Shown piece by piece: positions 60,025 through 64,000 of a stretch of 64,000 bases of DNA; position 1 is the stretch's first letter; each line of letters begins with the position of its first letter. The notes under the pieces are model-generated. The model did no database searches, was not told the origin of the DNA, and saw nothing but the letters and a program-made list of their open reading frames with translations. This stretch comes from Streptomyces antibioticus. Lineage in GTDB: Bacteria; Actinomycetota; Actinomycetes; Streptomycetales; Streptomycetaceae. The translations under genes and the position numbers were made by a program. The stretch covers positions 703,419 to 767,418 of the forward strand of contig NZ_KQ948426.1 of assembly GCF_001514065.1 (NCBI RefSeq), read 5' to 3'.

Positions 60025-61662
60025 GTGAACTTCACGCGCTGGAGCGCCCGGCTCCCCGGAACGCAGCGCCGCGCAGCCGCGCGGACCGACCACGAGCTCA
60101 CCCCGGACCGACTCGGGGAGGGCGCCGTACCCGCGGCCCGCGCCGAACAGCTCACCGACGACGCACCCCCCGTGCCCGCCGTCGACGAACTCCCCGTGCG
60201 CGAGGTCCTCGACCGCGTCCCGGCCCTCGTCGCCCTGGTCCACGGCCCCGACCACCGCCTCGCCTACGTCAACGACGCCTATGTGACCGCTTTCGGCCCA
60301 CGCTCACCGGGCGCCCCCGCGAGCGAAGCCCTCCCCGAGCTCCACGAGACGGGCCTCCTCCCCCTCCTCGACCAGGTCCTGCGCAGCGGCAAGCCGCGCA
60401 CGATCAAGTCCCGCAAGGCCCCCGACGGCCGGTCCTACACCTTCACCTGCACCCCGGTGTCGGAAGGCGACGGCGGCGTCCTCGTCTTCGCCACCGACGT
60501 CACCGACCACGCCGAAGCCGCCGAGCGCCTCAGAGCGAGCGAACGCCGCCAGCGCGAAACCGCCGTGACCCTCCAGCGCTCCCTGCTCCCCCAGGTCCTG
60601 GAGGAACCCGACGACCTCCGCATCGCCGCCACCTACCAGCCCGGCGGCACCGAGGCCGCGGTCGGCGGCGACTGGTACGACGTCATCACCCTCGGCGGCG
60701 GCCGCACCGCCCTCGTCATCGGCGACGTCATGGGCCGCGGCGTCCGCGCGGCAGCCGTCATGGGCCAACTCCGTACGGCCGTCCGCGCGTACGCCCGCCT
60801 CGACCTGCCCCCGCACGAGATCCTCCAGCTCCTCGACGGCCTCGCCACCGAGATCGACGCCAACCAGATCGCCACGTGCGTGTACGCCATCCACGACCCC
60901 AACGAGGGCAAGCTGGTGTACGCCTCCGCGGGCCACCTCCCGATCCTCGTCCGCGACGAGAGCGGCGCGGTGCTCCGCGCGGACGAGCCGACCGGCCCGC
61001 CCCTCGGCACCGGCGGCTGGATCCACGCCTCCGGCTCGATCCCACTGGGCCCCGGCGCCACGGCGGTCCTCTACACCGACGGCCTCGTCGAACGCCGGGA
61101 CGAGGACCTGGACGAGGGCATCGCGTCCCTTGAGCGAGCCCTGTCCGGCGCCACCGGCACGCCCCAGGTCGTCTGCGACCGCCTCGTCCGCTCCGCCGGC
61201 GTCACCGCCGACCACGACGACGACGTCGCCGTCCTCGTCCTCCAGCACCCGTCCCGTACGGGCCCCGACAGCGACCTCTTCCGCAACGCCGCGCTCGAAC
61301 TCCTCGGCGGAGTGGAGGCGGCCCCACGCGCGCGTGCGTTCGCCTCCGGCGTGCTGACCAGTTGGCGGTTCCCGGCGGAGCTCCATGACCTGGGGGTACT
61401 GGCGGCGAGCGAACTGGTCGCGAACTCCTTGCAGCACGGGACGCCGCCGATGCGGCTGCGTCTACGCAGGACTGATCGACGTCTGATCATCGAGGTGACG
61501 GACGGAGACGACCATCTGCCTCGGCGTCGGAAGGCTGAACCCGGGGATGAGTCGGGGCGGGGGATCGCGATTGTGGCGACCATTGCTTCGAACTGGGGGT
61601 CGCGGCGGACGCCGGGTGGTGGCAAGGCTGTTTGGTGCGAGTTTGTGTTGCCTAAGGGGTAG
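60025..61662 (+). CDS. PAS-PP2C-HATPase regulatory phosphatase
   Basis: 545 residues. Domains: PAS (about 60-165, PALVALVHGPDHRLAYVNDAY), SpoIIE-like PP2C (about 190-410, AVGGDWYDVITL, LVIGDVMGRGVRAA, LYTDGLVERRD), and a C-terminal RsbW/HATPase_c (about 430-545, LAASELVANSLQHG, GRGIAIVATIASNWG). This is the usual Streptomyces layout for partner-switching control of anti-sigma factors: phosphatase and kinase in one chain. GTG 60025 follows AAGGA. No membrane segment. Confidence 0.93.
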   Translation: MNFTRWSARLPGTQRRAAARTDHELTPDRLGEGAVPAARAEQLTDDAPPVPAVDELPVREVLDRVPALVALVHGPDHRLAYVNDAYVTAFGPRSPGAPASEALPELHETGLLPLLDQVLRSGKPRTIKSRKAPDGRSYTFTCTPVSEGDGGVLVFATDVTDHAEAAERLRASERRQRETAVTLQRSLLPQVLEEPDDLRIAATYQPGGTEAAVGGDWYDVITLGGGRTALVIGDVMGRGVRAAAVMGQLRTAVRAYARLDLPPHEILQLLDGLATEIDANQIATCVYAIHDPNEGKLVYASAGHLPILVRDESGAVLRADEPTGPPLGTGGWIHASGSIPLGPGATAVLYTDGLVERRDEDLDEGIASLERALSGATGTPQVVCDRLVRSAGVTADHDDDVAVLVLQHPSRTGPDSDLFRNAALELLGGVEAAPRARAFASGVLTSWRFPAELHDLGVLAASELVANSLQHGTPPMRLRLRRTDRRLIIEVTDGDDHLPRRRKAEPGDESGRGIAIVATIASNWGSRRTPGGGKAVWCEFVLPKG

Positions 61663-61737
61663 GGGCGCGGGGTGGTGTGGCGGCTGCGGGTGCGTTGTGG
61701 CTGGTCGCGCAGTTCCCGCGCCCCTAGGTAGCTCCAG

Positions 61738-63018
61738 TTACGCGGCGACGGATTCTTGCTGTGTGCCGCCCTTGGCCACCACGCGGCTCCTTGCTCGCCA
61801 CGGATGGTCCTGTACGTCAGTCAGCTGACGGCCCAGCCGCAGCGCCAAGTACGTGATGCCCAGCGAGAACAGCAGGAACGCCACGATGTACGGGGCGTGC
61901 AGGGACGCGCCCATCGGGCCGCCGATCGCCGGGCCCACCGCCAGGGCGAGCTGCTTCACCAGGGCGAAGGCCGAGTTGTACTGGCCCGCCAAGCCCGTCG
62001 GGGCGAGGTCGGCCACCAGCGGGGCGACCGTCGGGGACAGCATCGCCTCGCCCAGACCGAAGAGGGCGTACGTCGAGACGAACGCGGCCGTCGCCATGGC
62101 CTGGCTGCCGTGGCCGAGCCCGGCGTACCCCGCCACGACCCACGCCACCGACCAGATGATCCCGACCGCGGCGATCACACGCGAGCGCCGACGCCGCTCC
62201 ACGAACTTCAGGACCGCGAACTGCGCCACGACGATCATCGCCGTGTTGGCGGCCAGCGCCGTTCCCAGCGCGGACGTGGAGATCCCGGCGGCCTCGACGC
62301 CGTACGCGGCCAGACCCGACTCGAACTGCCCGTAGCAGGCGAAGAACAGCACGAAGCCCAGCACGCACAGCTGCACCATCGCCCGGTTCCCCAGCAGCTG
62401 CTTCCAGCTGCCCTTGGCGGAAGCGGACGGCGCACCCTCGATCCGCGGCGCGCGCGGCATCCGCACCGTCGCCATCACCACGGCGAGCAGCAGGAACATC
62501 GCCGCCTCGATCGCGAAGAGGAGGGTGAACGAGGAGACGTTGGTGGTGTCGACGAGGTGACCGCCGATGAGTCCGCCGACACCGAGCCCGAGGTTCTGGA
62601 GGAAGAACTGCATGGCAAAGGCGCGCGAGCGCGTCTCCGACGTGGAGCAGTCCACGATCATCGTCGCCAGGGCGGGCTGCATCACGGCCTGGCCCGCGCC
62701 CAGCGCGGCGGCCGACATCAGAACGGTGGTCGCGTTGTTCGCGAGCCCCAGGCTCAGCGCGCCCAGCGCGGCGGTGACCAGGGCGACGAGCAACACCGGA
62801 AGCGGGCCACGCCGCACGATCGCCCGGCCGGCGAACGGCAGCACGATCAGCGCGGCCACGGCGAAGACGGCGAGGACGAGCCCCGCCGTCATGGCCCCCA
62901 GCCCCCGCACCTGCGCCACATAGACGTACAGGTAGGGGACGGTGAAGCCGAGCCCGAACGCGCTGAGTGCGTTACCCACGTGAATCCGGCGCATCGCTGC
63001 GCCCATCGCCCTGGTCAC
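61738..63018 (-). CDS. MFS transporter (12-helix)
   Basis: 426 residues with about 12 hydrophobic helices. Motif A-like segment FAGRAIVRRG follows the second helix; LGAGQAVMQPALATMI and FFLQNLGLGVGGLIGG fit DHA1-type efflux proteins. Divergent MarR gene suggests regulated drug or metabolite export. GTG 63018 has GAGG at proper spacing; GTG 63024 is the alternative. Confidence 0.92.
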   Translation of the reverse strand: MTRAMGAAMRRIHVGNALSAFGLGFTVPYLYVYVAQVRGLGAMTAGLVLAVFAVAALIVLPFAGRAIVRRGPLPVLLVALVTAALGALSLGLANNATTVLMSAAALGAGQAVMQPALATMIVDCSTSETRSRAFAMQFFLQNLGLGVGGLIGGHLVDTTNVSSFTLLFAIEAAMFLLLAVVMATVRMPRAPRIEGAPSASAKGSWKQLLGNRAMVQLCVLGFVLFFACYGQFESGLAAYGVEAAGISTSALGTALAANTAMIVVAQFAVLKFVERRRRSRVIAAVGIIWSVAWVVAGYAGLGHGSQAMATAAFVSTYALFGLGEAMLSPTVAPLVADLAPTGLAGQYNSAFALVKQLALAVGPAIGGPMGASLHAPYIVAFLLFSLGITYLALRLGRQLTDVQDHPWRARSRVVAKGGTQQESVAA

Positions 63019-63066
63019 GTTCACCTCTCTCAGGTAGTTGGAGTCCCTCAGTACTTAGAACCGAAG

Positions 63067-63082
63067 ACTTCAAAGCTAAAGT
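63067..63082. promoter_or_regulatory. Candidate MarR operator between MFS and marR genes
   Basis: Imperfect dyad ACTTCAAAGCTAAAGT in an A+T-rich 128-bp gap. Its outer four bases are symmetric (ACTT/AAGT). It resembles but does not match the sites of the other MarR gene. Confidence 0.4.
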
Positions 63083-63146
63083 TCAGACCTAAAGAGTACA
63101 CAGAGAAGGACTTCAACGCCAAGCGGCCGCGTGCCATACTGCGACC

Positions 63147-63716
63147 ATGGCTGACACCCCCGGCGGTCCCGGCAGTCTCCACATCGGCAGCGAGCCGACA
63201 CTCGAGGAACAGATCGCCGCCTACCAGCGCGAGTTCCAGGACCTCGACCCTCAGGTCGAGCAGATCGTCTCGGCACTGTCGCGACTGAACCGCCGTATGA
63301 ACGTCGCCTACGGCCGCCAGACCTCCGCCCTCGGCATCAGCAGCACGGACTGGGAGGTCCTCAAGGCCCTCGTCCTCTCCGGTGCCCCCTACCGGATGGG
63401 TCCCGGCGAGCTCGCCAAGCGCCTCGGCCTGACGCCGGCCGCCATGACCCATCGCATCGACCGGATGGTCACGGAGGGACTGGTCACCCGGGAGCGCGAC
63501 GAGTCCAACCGCGTCCGCGTCATCGTGGAGCTGACCGCGGAGGGGCGCGAGAAGTGGCTGGAGGCCATGCGCATGGCGACGGTCTTCGAGGAGGACCTCC
63601 TCCAGGACCTGTCCTCCGAGGAGCGCACGGCCCTCGGCGATGTCCTCACCCGCCTCCTGCGCAGGGTGGAGCACGCCCAGCCGGACGCGGGCGGCCGCCT
63701 CACCGACCTGGACTGA
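63147..63716 (+). CDS. MarR-family regulator
   Basis: 189 residues with an N-terminal extension of about 35 residues. The winged helix-turn-helix reads SSTDWEVLKALVLSG then LAKRLGLTPAAMTHRIDRMVTEGLV, with wing DESNRVRVIVELTAEG. It probably represses the divergent MFS gene and itself until a ligand binds. ATG 63147. Confidence 0.93.
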   Translation: MADTPGGPGSLHIGSEPTLEEQIAAYQREFQDLDPQVEQIVSALSRLNRRMNVAYGRQTSALGISSTDWEVLKALVLSGAPYRMGPGELAKRLGLTPAAMTHRIDRMVTEGLVTRERDESNRVRVIVELTAEGREKWLEAMRMATVFEEDLLQDLSSEERTALGDVLTRLLRRVEHAQPDAGGRLTDLD

Positions 63717-63772
63717 CGTCACCACCTGACCGGCCCCTTGGCGTCACCCGAAAAGATCTTGACAGGGGGTGC

Positions 63773-63801
63773 TTGACAGCCCCCTCGCGGATCCGTAGAG
63801 T
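63773..63801 (+). promoter_or_regulatory. Strong sigma-HrdB-type promoter
   Basis: TTGACA (63773-63778), a spacer of exactly 17 nt, and TAGAGT (63796-63801). A second TTGACA lies just upstream at 63759-63764. It reads rightward into a region without ORFs. Confidence 0.8.
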
Positions 63802-64000
63802 TCTTCGGGTTGCCGCGGAGCCGTAACGGTTCTTCGACAACACCTCCGCCGCATCAGCGGCACCACAAACCATCAGAACGATCTCCCAGCCGGGATGAAT
63901 TCGGCGTGCCCGAATTCAATTCGATTTGGGTTCGGCAGCTCGATTAGGAACTGCCGGGAGGATCCGCTAAGGTTTGAGACGTCGGAACGGCCCAACAGCC
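63802..64000 (+). other. Untranslated leader, probably of an rRNA operon starting beyond the window
   Basis: 199 bp of A+T-richer, non-coding sequence. It contains an 8-bp hairpin at 63897-63917 (GAATTCGG/CCGAATTC). The text around GTTTGAGACGTCGG near the end resembles Streptomyces rRNA leader sequence as I remember it. No ORF or ribosome-binding site is present. The 16S gene itself is outside the window, so this is an inference. Confidence 0.5.

Overview
The window is high-G+C actinobacterial chromosome, almost certainly Streptomyces. The pointers are strong third-position GC bias, many GTG starts, BldC, an Lsr2 paralogue, an AtrA-like TetR regulator, valine dehydrogenase, a TTA codon in a development-type regulator, and a c-di-AMP riboswitch ahead of an M23 cell-wall hydrolase. 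Gene content and order match the conserved core of Streptomyces chromosomes (from memory, the S. coelicolor region around purL, purF, bldC and atrA). I see no prophage, integrase, transposase, CRISPR array or obvious biosynthetic cluster.

Layout. 1-3041: an ABC exporter operon with a DesK-type kinase and a response regulator cut by the window edge. 3134-3393: two tRNA-Gly genes and their terminator. 3517-3834: an Lsr2-type nucleoid protein. 4129-7324: purSQL. 7391-11843: five accessory genes (Uma2 protein, DHA2 efflux pump with divergent TetR, DinB/maleylpyruvate isomerase-like protein, META-domain lipoprotein) that separate purSQL from purF-purM (11905-14539). 14621-18716: DUF3073, valine dehydrogenase, a hypothetical, bldC with a structured leader, and a small Cys/His protein. 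18865-19378: a terminator, three 135-bp tandem units built from tRNA-Asp pieces, and an intact tRNA-Asp. 19473-24220: hrpA, a small membrane protein and a tRNA Glu-Asp-Phe operon. 24300-29420: metallophosphoesterase, zincin-like protein, lipoprotein and DEAD-box helicase. 29480-30180: what looks like decayed coding DNA. 30181-36034: FG-GAP secreted protein, amino-acid permease, tRNA-Lys, and a TetR/MpaB pair around a 41-bp palindrome. 36047-38539: ribA, a MarR regulator and a RibD-like protein of reversed domain order, tied together by shared operator-like sites. 38711-42710: alginate-lyase-like lipoprotein, initiator tRNA, membrane PP2C phosphatase, and the riboswitch-M23 peptidase unit. 42876-47346: aldo/keto reductase, PrsW-like protease, trmB and lhgO.

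47419-63716 is rich in signalling genes: a TTA-containing helical-repeat regulator, an asparagine-synthase homologue with a degenerate PP-loop, an AfsR-like SARP-NTPase-TPR regulator (probably leaderless), an ECF sigma factor fused through a zinc-binding domain and membrane segments to a predicted extracellular NPCBM module, AtrA, NADH dehydrogenase II, a PAS-PP2C-HATPase phosphatase, and an MFS/MarR pair. The window ends in a strong promoter (TTGACA, 17 nt, TAGAGT) and an untranslated leader that probably begins an rRNA operon.

Most noteworthy: the tRNA-Asp-derived 135-bp array; the MarR-RibA-reversed RibD regulon; the ECF sigma-NPCBM fusion; the bldA-type TTA codon in the regulator beside the odd asparagine-synthase homologue; a tRNA-Gly(UCC) lacking the canonical elbow contact; and the nested TetR/MpaB palindrome. 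Protein identities are from reading motifs; no database search was run.
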